A stretch of 64,000 nt of DNA, from positions 1-64,000 of the forward strand of contig JACKJH010000006.1 of NCBI GenBank assembly GCA_020638055.1. The letters run 5' to 3'. Source of the DNA: Hyphomicrobiaceae bacterium. Lineage in GTDB: Bacteria; Pseudomonadota; Alphaproteobacteria; Rhizobiales; Hyphomicrobiaceae. The notes under the pieces were generated by a model that saw nothing but the letters and a program-made list of their open reading frames with translations, was not told the DNA's origin and did not search any database. Position 1 is the stretch's first letter, and every line of letters begins with the position of its first letter. Below are positions 36,559 through 46,076 of the stretch, in pieces. A program made the translations under genes and the position numbers.

Positions 36559-39417
36559 TCAGCCAAACGCACCGAAATGATGCGTAATGCCCGTGCCGAT
36601 CTCGCGGATAAGTTCATACGCCTGCTCCATCGGCTCTAAGATTTCAGTTTCAAGGCGCGCATAGTCGTCTATTCCGTGCGGCCGATAACTCGCAGCCTCG
36701 TCGAAAGCGGCGGCTGCCGGTCCGCCTGTGACCTTGTGCGGAAAAACCTGACGCATGAACGCAACCACCTCAGGAACATCCAGACCGAGCGCAAGATTGA
36801 GGATCTGGCTGTGCGAGGTGTCGTTCTGTTGCGCGAAACGCGGTAACTGCGCCGCCAGAATGAACACGCGCATGATGACCGCCAGTCGAACCGCATGGAG
36901 CAGATCAAGTTCGAGGCGATGATCGTCCGGCACCTTGCCTCCCTCGATACCCAGTGTCTCCAGAATCTGGTGCAGGTCGATGGCGTCGAGCCGCAGATGG
37001 TGGGCAAATCCGTTGATCGCCGCAGCACGCGTATCGCTCAAAAGGTAGCTGGCCAAATTGCGAAGCGCCGGCTCGATCTCCGGTTCCCGCCCCCATGATG
37101 CACGCAACGCCCAAAATCCTGCGTCAAACACCGATGCGTTAGCCGACAACGCGTTAAGACTCGATAAGCGCTTACCGTGCGCAATCATTTCCAGAAGCGT
37201 TTGCAAGCGTGCTGATTGTTCCGCCAAAGTCAAAAACCGGTCGCGATCTGTGCCGACTGCTATACCCAGACCTGCAACCACGTTCGCGACATAGCCGAAC
37301 TGTTGCAGGATTGCGTTGTTGGGAATGGCGCGCATGCGGGAAGGATCACCACGGTCCGCCACAGTCGCTTGGTCGCTCTGACGTTTGACCGCGCGGCTGC
37401 CCGTCTTGAACAGCAGGTTGGTACCAAACGCACCAAGAACCGCACGATAACCCGGATGCGCAAACAGGTTTTGTTGATAGGCTTTCAGCCGCAGCATGAA
37501 ATCGAGAGTAAGGCTTGAACGATGATAGAGCGCATCCTCGCTTTCAGCCGCCTGCGCACCATCCATGATGATCGTTGCCAGCGCCCGTGTAGAAAGCCCC
37601 CGGTTGGCAAACCACAAATAACCATCACCACCTTGGAAACTCGTCTCATGCTTTACCGGAACACCGTATCCGACAAACCGCCGTCTCGCTTCATCCGAAA
37701 ACACATACTTCAGCCGGGTCTTCAAGTCGTCGGGGTGCGCGCCACGTCCCATCGACTCGCCATGCGTGGAGAATATTAAGGCCTCGACATCTTGAAGGCC
37801 TGACTTGCCCAGCATCGCCGCCAGAGCAAAGTGCAGCCGCTCGATTGCCAATGTCGCTGAAATTTGACCGATGAAGCGCCCCGCATCCGAAAATCCCGTT
37901 TGGATGCTCATGCGCCCACGACCTTTTATGTAGTCACGGTAGGCAGGCTCTTCCAGCAGACGGTCAAGCAGCCTTGCGCCCGTCTCCAATCCCTCAGGCG
38001 TCTCAAACAGCGGTGAAATATCAACGATGTCGGAAACGCCGAACAGCTTGGCGAAGAACACCGCAATAAGCACGGTGGCCGGCGACTCGCACTCCGCGAT
38101 CAGGAAGCGGATCGGCGTGTCGGAATCCACATGCTTGCGGATTTGCGAAATCAGCGCGAATTGCCGGATGGCCGTTGCCGTCTCCAACTCCAGTGTCTGG
38201 AAATTGACGCTTTCCTCGTCGACATCGCGGATCATTTCGACAATGCGCTGCAACGCCTGACGCTCGGATAGGTCATGCGTCCAGGGCTCGTGCACATAGG
38301 CGCGAAAGGCGTTGTTAAGCTGCGAGGCATTGATCCGCACATGGATATGCGCCATTCCCAGCCCCGTCGCCTCGATCAGCCCATTGAGAGACGCCAGTTG
38401 CCTTTTGATCTGGGGCGCATCGACAGATGCAATCATGTCATCGATGAGCCCGGTAAGTGGACTGATTGACGTCAGGTTGTAGCTGTCACCGCGGGTGATA
38501 ACGTTCGCCGCACGTGCCAAACCGCCGCTTTCCTGCTGTGCATTGGACAGCGACTTTATTTGTTCGTCTACAGCGGCGATTGCGAGATCCAGCTTGCCTG
38601 TGATCTGCCGCGCCACCCGCATGATCCCCTCTTCATTCGTGATGCGGTGACGAATTGTCAGAAAACGCTCTCGAACCTCGCTCAAAGCCGCGAACTTCTC
38701 CTGCAGCTTGATGAGGAATGAACGATTCCACTGAATGTCGGTGCGCCCATCCAGATCGTATCCGACCCACGACGCCATCGTCGCCAGCTTTGGCCTTAAC
38801 GTGTAAGCCCGATCACCGAAATGCTGCGCCGTTATGCTGAAAAACGCGTTGAGCAATTCGTAATAGCCGCTACGCATATTGCGAATTGCGTCCATTGCTC
38901 TGGCGTGTTCATACGATAGGTCGATGTTTTCGTCCGGCCGGTGTGGAACGCCGATCCTGTCATTGATCTCATCGTCATCGTCATCGCCCCCCATGGCGAT
39001 TTCCACCATGCGCCGCGTCAATGCTTCCGAAAGCCCGAACGTCGGATGCGCTGTCAGAACAATCCCATTACGCACCCGCGACCAGCGCTCGGCAAACGCC
39101 TCGAACCTATCACTATCCCCCTCACCATCGGGGATGCGGCTTTCCACGAATTCTGTGAATTCCTTGATCGTATCGGCATGCTCGGTGTAGCCGATGCGAT
39201 CGCGCAGCCGGCGAGCCCGATGGATGCACGCCCTATCCATCAAGCGCCCCGATAGACCACGCAGATGATCGAGAGATATTTTGCCAGATTCAAGTTGCCG
39301 CGACAGGTCGAACGCAAGCGATACGATTGGGTTGAGCTGCGGCGAATCAGGAACTTGTGTACGCAATCGGCGCAACTCATCACGTAATGCGAACTCGTTG
39401 ATAGCGTCAGACTGCAT
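36559..39417 (-). CDS. ppc: phosphoenolpyruvate carboxylase, divergent serine-cycle form
   Basis: This 952-residue protein carboxylates PEP to oxaloacetate, the CO2-fixing step of the serine cycle. It keeps the catalytic His motif as VLTAHPTFGLSEAL and the Gly-rich loop as FSTHGESMGRGAHPDD. It departs from canonical enzymes elsewhere: the G-Y-S-D-S-x-K-D-x-G motif becomes TGFSDAGRFIGQ, and the C-terminus ends THHFGAFG instead of Q/R-N-T-G. This resembles the divergent ppc in methylotroph serine-cycle clusters, whose enzymes are reported to be insensitive to acetyl-CoA. The lost motifs suggest altered allosteric control. The gene follows mtkB after 230 bp containing a perfect hairpin. A canonical ppc lies at 56925-59717. 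Confidence 0.9.
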   Translation of the reverse strand: MQSDAINEFALRDELRRLRTQVPDSPQLNPIVSLAFDLSRQLESGKISLDHLRGLSGRLMDRACIHRARRLRDRIGYTEHADTIKEFTEFVESRIPDGEGDSDRFEAFAERWSRVRNGIVLTAHPTFGLSEALTRRMVEIAMGGDDDDDEINDRIGVPHRPDENIDLSYEHARAMDAIRNMRSGYYELLNAFFSITAQHFGDRAYTLRPKLATMASWVGYDLDGRTDIQWNRSFLIKLQEKFAALSEVRERFLTIRHRITNEEGIMRVARQITGKLDLAIAAVDEQIKSLSNAQQESGGLARAANVITRGDSYNLTSISPLTGLIDDMIASVDAPQIKRQLASLNGLIEATGLGMAHIHVRINASQLNNAFRAYVHEPWTHDLSERQALQRIVEMIRDVDEESVNFQTLELETATAIRQFALISQIRKHVDSDTPIRFLIAECESPATVLIAVFFAKLFGVSDIVDISPLFETPEGLETGARLLDRLLEEPAYRDYIKGRGRMSIQTGFSDAGRFIGQISATLAIERLHFALAAMLGKSGLQDVEALIFSTHGESMGRGAHPDDLKTRLKYVFSDEARRRFVGYGVPVKHETSFQGGDGYLWFANRGLSTRALATIIMDGAQAAESEDALYHRSSLTLDFMLRLKAYQQNLFAHPGYRAVLGAFGTNLLFKTGSRAVKRQSDQATVADRGDPSRMRAIPNNAILQQFGYVANVVAGLGIAVGTDRDRFLTLAEQSARLQTLLEMIAHGKRLSSLNALSANASVFDAGFWALRASWGREPEIEPALRNLASYLLSDTRAAAINGFAHHLRLDAIDLHQILETLGIEGGKVPDDHRLELDLLHAVRLAVIMRVFILAAQLPRFAQQNDTSHSQILNLALGLDVPEVVAFMRQVFPHKVTGGPAAAAFDEAASYRPHGIDDYARLETEILEPMEQAYELIREIGTGITHHFGAFG

Positions 39418-39554
39418 CGGCGTGTCCTTATTTGCGTGTGGCGAGGTATGCCATGGATAATACTCGGCCCAGGTGCGGGGCGGGCTTCCTCACAGCGCGA
39501 GAAATTTTGCTGCCTCTGGCTTTTCAGGAAGGCCGGTATTTGAAATTGGACAGT

Positions 39555-39579
39555 GCTCCGGGACTTTTAGTCCCGGAGC
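39555..39579. other. perfect 10-bp-arm hairpin between mtkB and ppc
   Basis: GCTCCGGGAC and GTCCCGGAGC pair around TTTTA, with no T run after the stem on either strand. In the mtkB-to-ppc direction it lies downstream of mtkB (which ends at 39648 on the minus strand), so it could stabilise or process the transcript, or change relative expression of the two genes. Confidence 0.6.
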
Positions 39580-39647
39580 TCGAGTTGAGGCGGCTGAAAG
39601 CCAGCCCCGGATGAGTGCCACAGGCATAAGCCGGGCACACGGGTCGT

Positions 39648-40547
39648 TCAAGCGACCTTCTTCAAAGATGCGACCACCTCAGCAACCGTGGCGCCCATAT
39701 CGGCCGGGGTGGGGCAGATTTTCACGCCCGCGGCCTTAAGGATCTCGACTTTTTCCGCCGCGCTTTCACCGAACGCAGACACGATTGCACCTGCATGTCC
39801 CATGCGTCTGCCCTTTGGCGCACTAAGCCCTGCGATGTAGGCGATGACGGGTTTGCTCATGTGCTCCTTGGCGAATTGAGCGGCCTCAGCCTCCTGCGGA
39901 CCACCGATTTCGCCGATCATCAATACGGCATCGGTCTCTGAATCTTTTTCAAAGTCCTCAAGGATGTCGCGGAATGACGAACCATTGATCGGATCGCCGC
40001 CAATACCAACGCTGGTGGAGATGCCAATCCCAAGCGTTTTCAACTGCTCGGCGGCTTCATAGCCAAGCGTGCCGGAACGCCCGATCACGCCAACCCGTCC
40101 GGGCATGTATATGTGTCCGGGCATGATCCCGAGCATAGCCTTGCCTGGACTGATCGTGCCTGCGCAATTCGGGCCAGTCAGGCGCATGCGCGCATCCTTG
40201 CGGTAGCGGCGCATGTAGCGCTTGACGCGGATCATATCCTGAGCGGGGATACCATCGGTAATGCACACGCAGTATCTGATGCCGGCATCTGCCGCTTCCA
40301 TGATCGCATCGGCAGCAAACGGCGGCGGCACGAACACGATTGTCGCCTCCGCACCCGTTTCGTCGACAGCACCTTTCACGGTGTTGAACACAGGCCGGCC
40401 CAGGTGCGTCGTACCACCCTTGCCAGGCGTAATGCCGCCAACCACGTTGGAGCCGTAGTCGATCATTTCCTGCGCGTGAAACGTTCCGATCCGGCCGGTA
40501 AAACCCTGTATCAGGATTGGCGTATTCTCATCGACATATATGGCCAT
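39648..40547 (-). CDS. mtkB: malate thiokinase (malate-CoA ligase) alpha subunit
   Basis: This 299-residue protein is homologous to the alpha subunit of succinyl-CoA synthetase. It has the CoA-binding Rossmann start ILIQGFTGRIGTFHAQEMID, the segment PPPFAADAIMEAADAGI, GRSGTLGYEAAEQL and the phosphohistidine loop GHAGAIVS. With MtkA it converts malate, ATP and CoA to malyl-CoA. The assignment to malate thiokinase rests on the neighbours mclA and ppc rather than on a unique residue pattern. The gene starts 17 bp after the mtkA stop, with GGAGG in the gap 8 bp upstream of the ATG, so the two are translated as one unit. Confidence 0.92.
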   Translation of the reverse strand: MAIYVDENTPILIQGFTGRIGTFHAQEMIDYGSNVVGGITPGKGGTTHLGRPVFNTVKGAVDETGAEATIVFVPPPFAADAIMEAADAGIRYCVCITDGIPAQDMIRVKRYMRRYRKDARMRLTGPNCAGTISPGKAMLGIMPGHIYMPGRVGVIGRSGTLGYEAAEQLKTLGIGISTSVGIGGDPINGSSFRDILEDFEKDSETDAVLMIGEIGGPQEAEAAQFAKEHMSKPVIAYIAGLSAPKGRRMGHAGAIVSAFGESAAEKVEILKAAGVKICPTPADMGATVAEVVASLKKVA

Positions 40548-40564
40548 TTGTCATTTCCTCCCGG

Positions 40565-41746
40565 TCACGCCGCAGCTTGTTCGTTGCCCTTCGCCGCTTC
40601 GACAGCCTTTTTGGCTGCGTCACCCAGCGAGTCCGCGGGAATGATTTGCAAGCCCGATTGTTCGAGGATTTTTCGTCCTTCCTCGACGTTGGTGCCCGCC
40701 AGCCGGACAACCACGGGCAACTTGAGATCGAGATCCTTGATCGCCTCCACAACGCCCTTTGCAACCCAGTCACAACGGTTGATACCCGCGAACACGTTGA
40801 CCATCAGCGCCTTGACGTTCTTGTCTTTCAAAACAGCGCGGAAAGCCTTCTGCACGCGTTCGGGACTTGCGCCACCGCCAATGTCGAGGAAGTTCGCAGG
40901 CTCACCACCCGAACTCTTGATAATGTCGAGTGTTGCCATCGCCAGGCCCGCACCATTGACAACGCAGCCGATGTTCCCATCCAGGCCCACATAGGACAGT
41001 CCGCGATCCGAAGCGTAGGTTTCGCGCGGATCTTCCTGGCTCTTGTCGCGCAGCTCCGAAACCTGCGGCCTGCGAAACAGTGCGTTTTCATCGAAACTCA
41101 TCTTGGCATCGAGCGCCACGACGTTACGGTCTTTGGTGACCACCAGCGGATTGATCTCCACGAGTGTGGCGTCAAGATCGCGAAACGCCCTGTAGGCCCC
41201 GAGCAAAACCCGCTCCAGCCGCTGCACGACATCGGGTTCCACGCCCAACCCGAACGCAATTTCGCGCGCCTGAAATGCCTGCATCCCAACAGCCGGATCA
41301 ACGGCAACTTTCAAAATCGAGTCGGGTTCTTTCTGTGAGATTTCCTCAATATCCATGCCACCGGCAGCCGACGCCACCACAACGATACGTTCCGCCGCGC
41401 GATCCATGATGTAGGAGAGATAGAACTCGCGGTCGATATCGGTCGCTTCCTCGATATAAAGACGAGAGACAATCTTGCCGGCCGGTCCCGTTTGCACCGT
41501 TGCCAGACGCTTGCCAAGAAGCGCATCGGCCGCCTCCCACAACTCGCTGTCGTTTCGGCAAAGCTTGATGCCACCCGCTTTGCCCCTTGCGCCCGAGTGT
41601 ATTTGTGCCTTCACCGCCCACTTGGAACCACCAATCTCGTTAGCGCGGTAGGTGGCCTGTTCCGGGCTGTAGGCAAGTCCGCCGCGTGGTATGGGGACAC
41701 CAAACTTCGATAGAAGTTCTTTGGCCTGGTACTCGTGAATATCCAT
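40565..41746 (-). CDS. mtkA: malate thiokinase (malate-CoA ligase) beta subunit
   Basis: This 393-residue protein matches the beta subunit of succinyl-CoA synthetase, with an ATP-grasp N-terminus. It begins MDIHEYQAKELLSKFGVP and shows KAQIHSGARGKAGGIKLC for nucleotide binding, ALDAKMSFDENALFR as the metal site region, and GNIGCVVNGAGLAMATLD with DIGGGASPERV in the C-terminal half. The start at 41746 is set by the family N-terminus; an upstream frame to 41809 lacks support. It forms a complex with MtkB. A hairpin at 41895-41918 lies between it and mclA, so transcript processing is possible. Confidence 0.93.
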   Translation of the reverse strand: MDIHEYQAKELLSKFGVPIPRGGLAYSPEQATYRANEIGGSKWAVKAQIHSGARGKAGGIKLCRNDSELWEAADALLGKRLATVQTGPAGKIVSRLYIEEATDIDREFYLSYIMDRAAERIVVVASAAGGMDIEEISQKEPDSILKVAVDPAVGMQAFQAREIAFGLGVEPDVVQRLERVLLGAYRAFRDLDATLVEINPLVVTKDRNVVALDAKMSFDENALFRRPQVSELRDKSQEDPRETYASDRGLSYVGLDGNIGCVVNGAGLAMATLDIIKSSGGEPANFLDIGGGASPERVQKAFRAVLKDKNVKALMVNVFAGINRCDWVAKGVVEAIKDLDLKLPVVVRLAGTNVEEGRKILEQSGLQIIPADSLGDAAKKAVEAAKGNEQAAA

Positions 41747-41894
41747 CAAGGACCTCCGTGGAAAGCGTGCGTTCCTTTGCGCTTTTGTTCTTGCCGTCGC
41801 TGCGCGCATCAGCGTGTACGGTTGTCGTTTTTGTCCAATGGGCGCCTAAAAACTTGGCTTGAAACAAGACGAGGGAGCCCGCTTCCGTTTCACG

Positions 41895-41918
41895 CAACGA
41901 TGCCTGGCATCATCGTTG
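41895..41918. other. 8-bp-arm hairpin between mclA and mtkA
   Basis: CAACGATG and CATCGTTG pair around CCTGGCAT. There is no T run, so it is more likely a transcript-processing or stability element than a terminator. Confidence 0.45.
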
Positions 41919-41944
41919 GCAGGCTCCGCTTCGTCCGTTACAGG

Positions 41945-42901
41945 TTAGCTCCCCTGCTTGGCTTTCGCCGCTTCGATCTGCTCTGAAACGACGATGATGT
42001 TGCGCGCCATCTTCTCTGATGCTGCATCAATCATCTTGCCATCAAGTGAGGCCGCACCCTTGCCCTGCGCTTCGGCTTCTTTCAATGCCTCGATGATGCG
42101 ATGTGCGCGCTCGACCTCGGCTGGAAGGGGCGAGAACACCTCGTTGGCAAGTTCGATCTGCGAAGGGTGAATGGCCCACTTGCCTTCAACCCCGAGCGCG
42201 GCTGCGCGCTTGGCGCCGGCCTTGTAACCGTCGGGATCGGAAAAGTCGCCGAACGGCCCATCGATTGGCCGCAGACCATAAGCGCGGCATGCAACGGTCA
42301 TGCGCGAGATTGCAAAGTGCCACTGGTCGCCAGGGTAATCCGGATTCAACCCGCCAATGACCACCGTCCGCGCCTTGTTGAAGGCTGCATAATCGGCAAC
42401 ACCGAAGTGCATTGCTTCAAGCCGGCTCGGCGCCGCTGCAATTGCCTCAACGTTGGCCATGCCCAACGGCGTCTCGATCAACGCTTCCGTGCCGACTTTG
42501 TTGGTAAAGCCCTTCGCTTCCTCGATCTGGCTCATCAAGCATTCGACCATATAGACATCGGCCGGCACGCCTACCTTGGGTATGAGGATGGTGTCGAGTT
42601 TATCGCCCGCCTGCTCCATGATGTCGACCACGTCGCGATACATGTAATGCGTGTCGAGGCCATTGATGCGCACTGACACGGTCTTGCCGGCACCACGCCA
42701 ATCCAGATCGTTCAGGGCCTGGATGATGTTCTTCCTGGCTTGCTCCTTTTCAGGCGGTGCCACCGCGTCCTCGCAATCGAGAAACACGAAATCAGCAGCG
42801 CTTTTGAAAGCGCGGTCGATCATCGTCGCGTTGGAGCCCGGACAGGCAAGTTCTGAGCGCTGCAAACGTTGCTTGCGTAGGGGGTGGAGTGTGAAACTCA
42901 T
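41945..42901 (-). CDS. mclA: malyl-CoA lyase
   Basis: This 318-residue protein of the HpcH/HpaI aldolase and citrate lyase beta family cleaves malyl-CoA to acetyl-CoA and glyoxylate, the last key step of the serine cycle. It has the opening SELACPGSNATMIDRAFKSAAD, the metal-binding acidic patch VFLDCEDAVAPPEKEQAR, RINGLDTHYMYRDVVDIME and LDTILIPKVGVPADVY, followed by EALIETPLGMANVEAIAAA with the catalytic Glu. KWAIHPSQIELANEVF near the C-terminus is characteristic of this group. The gene lies between a terminator after sgaA and the mtk genes. Confidence 0.95.
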   Translation of the reverse strand: MSFTLHPLRKQRLQRSELACPGSNATMIDRAFKSAADFVFLDCEDAVAPPEKEQARKNIIQALNDLDWRGAGKTVSVRINGLDTHYMYRDVVDIMEQAGDKLDTILIPKVGVPADVYMVECLMSQIEEAKGFTNKVGTEALIETPLGMANVEAIAAAPSRLEAMHFGVADYAAFNKARTVVIGGLNPDYPGDQWHFAISRMTVACRAYGLRPIDGPFGDFSDPDGYKAGAKRAAALGVEGKWAIHPSQIELANEVFSPLPAEVERAHRIIEALKEAEAQGKGAASLDGKMIDAASEKMARNIIVVSEQIEAAKAKQGS

Positions 42902-43004
42902 GGCGTTCTATTCCTGATTTTTGTTTTGGCTTTCGGCGCAGTTGCCATCGGACGCAATTCGCTTGTGCGCGGCAAAGGCCACGCCGTCGCGCCCTCAAAG
43001 TTAG

Positions 43005-43031
43005 AAAAAAGGGCGGCATTTACTGCCGCCC
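43005..43031 (-). terminator. rho-independent terminator after sgaA
   Basis: GGGCGGCA (43011-43018) and TGCCGCCC (43024-43031) pair perfectly. On the minus strand the stem is followed by a run of six T. It lies 9 bp after the sgaA stop, so sgaA and the mcl-mtk-ppc genes are likely separate transcripts unless read-through occurs. Confidence 0.88.
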
Positions 43032-43039
43032 TTGTCGCA

Positions 43040-44254
43040 TCAAGCTGCTTTCTTCGCAGGCTCGGCACTGGTCGCCGACTTGGTCGCAGTCGAGCGGAAG
43101 TATTCCGCCGCAGCGCCAGTACCTGATCCAGCCTTGATTTTTACGCCGCAGTCGAGAAGCGCCATTTCAACGTTGAACAACGCCGTGCCGATCATGCCCT
43201 CATCGAGAGCACCCAGGTGACCGATGCGGAACACCTTGCCAGCGACCTTGGTCAGGCCCGTCCCAAGCGACGTGTTATAGCGGTAGTAGGCCGTCTTGAT
43301 CACGTCCACCGCATCGATCCCTTCGGGCACCAGGATGGCGCTGACCGTATCGGAGTGCCACTTGGGCTCCTTGGCGCAAAGTTTCAGGCCCCAGGCATCA
43401 ACCGCCTTGCGAACACCTTCCGCCAGGCGATGATGACGCGCAAAGATGTTCTCAAGTCCTTCCATCTCGATAAGATCGAGAGACGCCCTCAAGCCGCGAA
43501 TAAGCTGGGTTGCAGGCGTGTAGGGGAAATAACCAAGGTCGTTGGTCTTGATCATGTCCTCAAACGAGAAGAACGTGCGGTTCATACCGTTGTTCTTCTG
43601 CTTGTTGGCATCAAGCGCTTTCTGGCTGACAGCGAGAATACCAAGGCCGGTTGGCAGCATGAATCCCTTCTGCGATCCCGAAACGCAGCAATCAACGCCC
43701 CATTCTCCCATGCGCATGTCGAGCGAACCAACCGAGGATACGCCATCCACCATCAGGAGTGCGGGATGCTTGGCATCGTCAAGCGCCTTGCGCACGCCGG
43801 CAACGTCACTGGTAACACCAGTTGCCGTCTCATTGTGTGTGGCGAAAACCGCCTTGATCTCGTGCGCCGTATCCTTGGCCAGGATATCTGCATACTTCTC
43901 CAGCGGAACGCCCGTGCCCCATTCTTCGTCACACAGAACCACGTCGAGCCCAAGCCGCTGAGCCATATCCACCCAAAGCAGTGAGAACTGGCCGAACCGG
44001 CTCATCAACACCTTGTCACCGACCGCCAGCGTGTTCTCGATCGTTGCTTCCCAAGCACCCGTACCCGAAGACGGAAAGATGAACACCCGTCCATCCTTCA
44101 TTTTGAACACCTTCTTCAGGTCTTCAAAAATCGGCAGTGTGAACTTAGGGAATTCGGGAGAACGCATGTCCTCCATCGGAACGTTCATTGCCATTCGGAC
44201 GGCTTCGGGAATATTCGTCGGGCCGGGAATGAACAGATGGGGCTGAACCAGCAT
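43040..44254 (-). CDS. sgaA: serine-glyoxylate aminotransferase
   Basis: This 404-residue PLP enzyme transfers the amino group of serine to glyoxylate, giving hydroxypyruvate and glycine, and so links the two halves of the serine cycle. It has IPGPTNIPEAVRMAMN at the start, FPSSGTGAWEATIENTL for cofactor phosphate contacts, LLMVDGVSSVGSLDMRM with the PLP-contacting Asp, and the Schiff-base Lys in CVSGSQKGFMLPTGL. The start at 44254 is supported by GGAGGAG about 7 bp upstream. It is followed by a strong terminator and preceded by a 665-bp gap. The usual partner genes for hydroxypyruvate reductase, mtdA and fch are not in this window. Confidence 0.96.
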   Translation of the reverse strand: MLVQPHLFIPGPTNIPEAVRMAMNVPMEDMRSPEFPKFTLPIFEDLKKVFKMKDGRVFIFPSSGTGAWEATIENTLAVGDKVLMSRFGQFSLLWVDMAQRLGLDVVLCDEEWGTGVPLEKYADILAKDTAHEIKAVFATHNETATGVTSDVAGVRKALDDAKHPALLMVDGVSSVGSLDMRMGEWGVDCCVSGSQKGFMLPTGLGILAVSQKALDANKQKNNGMNRTFFSFEDMIKTNDLGYFPYTPATQLIRGLRASLDLIEMEGLENIFARHHRLAEGVRKAVDAWGLKLCAKEPKWHSDTVSAILVPEGIDAVDVIKTAYYRYNTSLGTGLTKVAGKVFRIGHLGALDEGMIGTALFNVEMALLDCGVKIKAGSGTGAAAEYFRSTATKSATSAEPAKKAA

Positions 44255-44919
44255 ATTGTCTCCTCCAGAGGTCATTCGATGCTTTTTTTGGCAAACCTAG
44301 CGTGGTTGTTTCAACGCCGCCCCGTCATACACTCATGACGTTGCCTGCACGCCGCAGCCTTTTCCTAGCGCGGCAGCGTATGGAACAGTCATCCATATTA
44401 ACAAGGACGCGTCAGCAACCGGAACGCACAATCCACCGGATCACGCTCGGGGGCAACACCCCAATGGGCAAATTCGCTGCAAATGCGGGTAGGAAGCGCA
44501 CACCTGAATGGATAGGCCAGCGCATTGGAGTAGCCTACACCCCACCCGATGTGGTGGGTTTTAGAGATTGACGCATTAGTGAATTTCGCACTCGATAGCC
44601 CAGGCAATAGCAATAAATGCAGCGTTTCGTCATCGTCCGCACACAACACCGACCAAGCCACTCGCCAACCCCACCGCATTGCAGCGTGTATCAGTTATAA
44701 AACAAATCCAATTACATACTGTTCTCGTCTATTAATACGGAACATCCAAAACAGTTTGGCAATGCAGCAGGCCTGCTCGCACGTGCGAACAACACCAAAA
44801 TCGATGCATGCACGTCAAAAGCAAACTCTGCGCAGCAGGTGGCAGCAGCAGGCGAAACGTCTTCGAACTAAAAACCTGCTCATTGAATTGGCCTCCCGCC
44901 CCCGGACGCCCAAAAGCTA
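44255..44919. other. sgaA upstream region, no gene seen
   Basis: This 665-bp stretch lies between the end of the response-regulator gene and sgaA, both leftward. It includes the inverted repeat at 44323-44340 and a small hairpin at 44541-44558 followed by TTTT. No supported gene is present. The sgaA promoter is expected here. Confidence 0.5.
44323..44340. promoter_or_regulatory. inverted repeat upstream of sgaA, candidate regulator site
   Basis: CGTCAT and ATGACG flank a 6-bp spacer about 70 bp upstream of the sgaA start codon. A regulator-binding site is inferred from position and symmetry only. Confidence 0.35.
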
Positions 44920-45606
44920 TTACCATTCCTCGTCTGTTGCGCTGCCTTGCTGCACTTGGACAGCGGACGATGATGACATATAAAGCGCCACGGCCATCGC
45001 ACGGTTCTTGACACCCAGTTTGTCATAGAGATTCTTGAGGTGATATTTAACCGTATTCCCCGAAATACCGAACCGCGCACCAATCTGTAAATTGGTCCAG
45101 CCCTGAGCTAACGCTCCAAGCAGTTCCCTCTCTCGCTTCGTCAGCAGATCGAGCGGATCACTCGTCAACCTTTCGATATCCAAATACGGTAGGCAAAGTC
45201 GCCCACGGGCCACCGTCGCGATCGTGTCGAGGAGTGCGTTCGGGTCTTCATTCTTGGAAATGAAGCCCCACACGCCTGCGCGCACCGCGCGGCGCAAGTT
45301 GTCGGCGCCATCTTCGCCTGAATAAATGATCAATCGTGCAGCCAGTTGGCGCCGCTTGATGACGTCCAAAAGATCAACCGCTGTCATGTCAGGCAAAGTC
45401 CACCCGATTACCCCGACGCAAACGTTCTTGGCCAGACATAGCTCCAGCAAAGCGGCACCGGTTTCCACCGCAGGCGCGACATCGAAACGGCCATCCTTGC
45501 AGATGAAATCCTGCAACCCGGCACGCACGACAGGATTCCGGTCAGCGATGATAATAGACGGCCGGGTCGCAGATGTGCCGCCATTTGCCTCACGCGCCTT
45601 GGTCAT
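44920..45606 (-). CDS. NarL/LuxR-type response regulator with a degenerate receiver domain
   Basis: This 228-residue protein has a receiver-like N-terminal domain and a LuxR-type HTH at about 150-215 (LTKRERELLGALAQGWTNLQ and GISGNTVKYHLKNLYDKLGV). In the receiver the phosphoacceptor Asp is replaced: the strand that normally reads L-L-D-L before T-L-P here reads VIGWTLPDM, giving Gly at residue 68. One of the two acidic pocket residues is Arg (IADRNPVV, D22 R23). The switch Ser96 and Lys118 are kept. It is therefore probably regulated by something other than phosphorylation. No sensor kinase is adjacent. Its place upstream of the serine-cycle genes makes it a candidate regulator of them. Start 45606 (MTKAREANGG) is preferred over 45654. 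Confidence 0.85.
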   Translation of the reverse strand: MTKAREANGGTSATRPSIIIADRNPVVRAGLQDFICKDGRFDVAPAVETGAALLELCLAKNVCVGVIGWTLPDMTAVDLLDVIKRRQLAARLIIYSGEDGADNLRRAVRAGVWGFISKNEDPNALLDTIATVARGRLCLPYLDIERLTSDPLDLLTKRERELLGALAQGWTNLQIGARFGISGNTVKYHLKNLYDKLGVKNRAMAVALYMSSSSAVQVQQGSATDEEW

Positions 45607-46076
45607 CGAAAATCCACCAAATGCAATGGCGCTATCATCAAGATGGCACGGCACCAGGCCAGTGCTTGCGGCGAACTGGGCTCACGCACAGCCCGCGCTG
45701 CGCCTTGGCAGGCGCCAGACCATCGTAAACGCCCCGCGACCACATGATTAAAAGCATCCATTGAGCTTACTTTAATTTTGTTGTTATCCGCCCCTTGGCG
45801 CTTGGGACGTTATTTGGAAGTTGCCACGTTGATCATGAGCGGCACCTGCCATGGCAGGCGCGACTTTAGCCCAGATGCAATGCCCATGGCCAGCCAGTCT
45901 TCGGCGTGACTTCTGCCACAAGCGATACCCCAAACACAGCCGTGTCCCAGCTCTGCTCGCAAACCATGCGCAGCACTGATTTTCCAGAAAAACCCAGATG
46001 CAGAAGGCATACTTGGCGCTCCACCCCGTCAACCGTCGGTTTTGGGTGAGTGCCGAATGCAAAACCCACCACCTCG
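45607..46076. other. region downstream of the sucrose synthase gene, no gene seen
   Basis: This 470-bp stretch lies between the response-regulator start and a family III repeat. A frame on the minus strand between about 45866 and 46309 runs into the repeat and is not convincing. The response-regulator promoter should be here. Confidence 0.45.

Noticed and set aside
44541..44558. A 6-bp-arm hairpin CCCACC / GGTGGG followed by TTTT
   Set aside because: No plus-strand gene ends before it and the stem is short, so it was not called a terminator.
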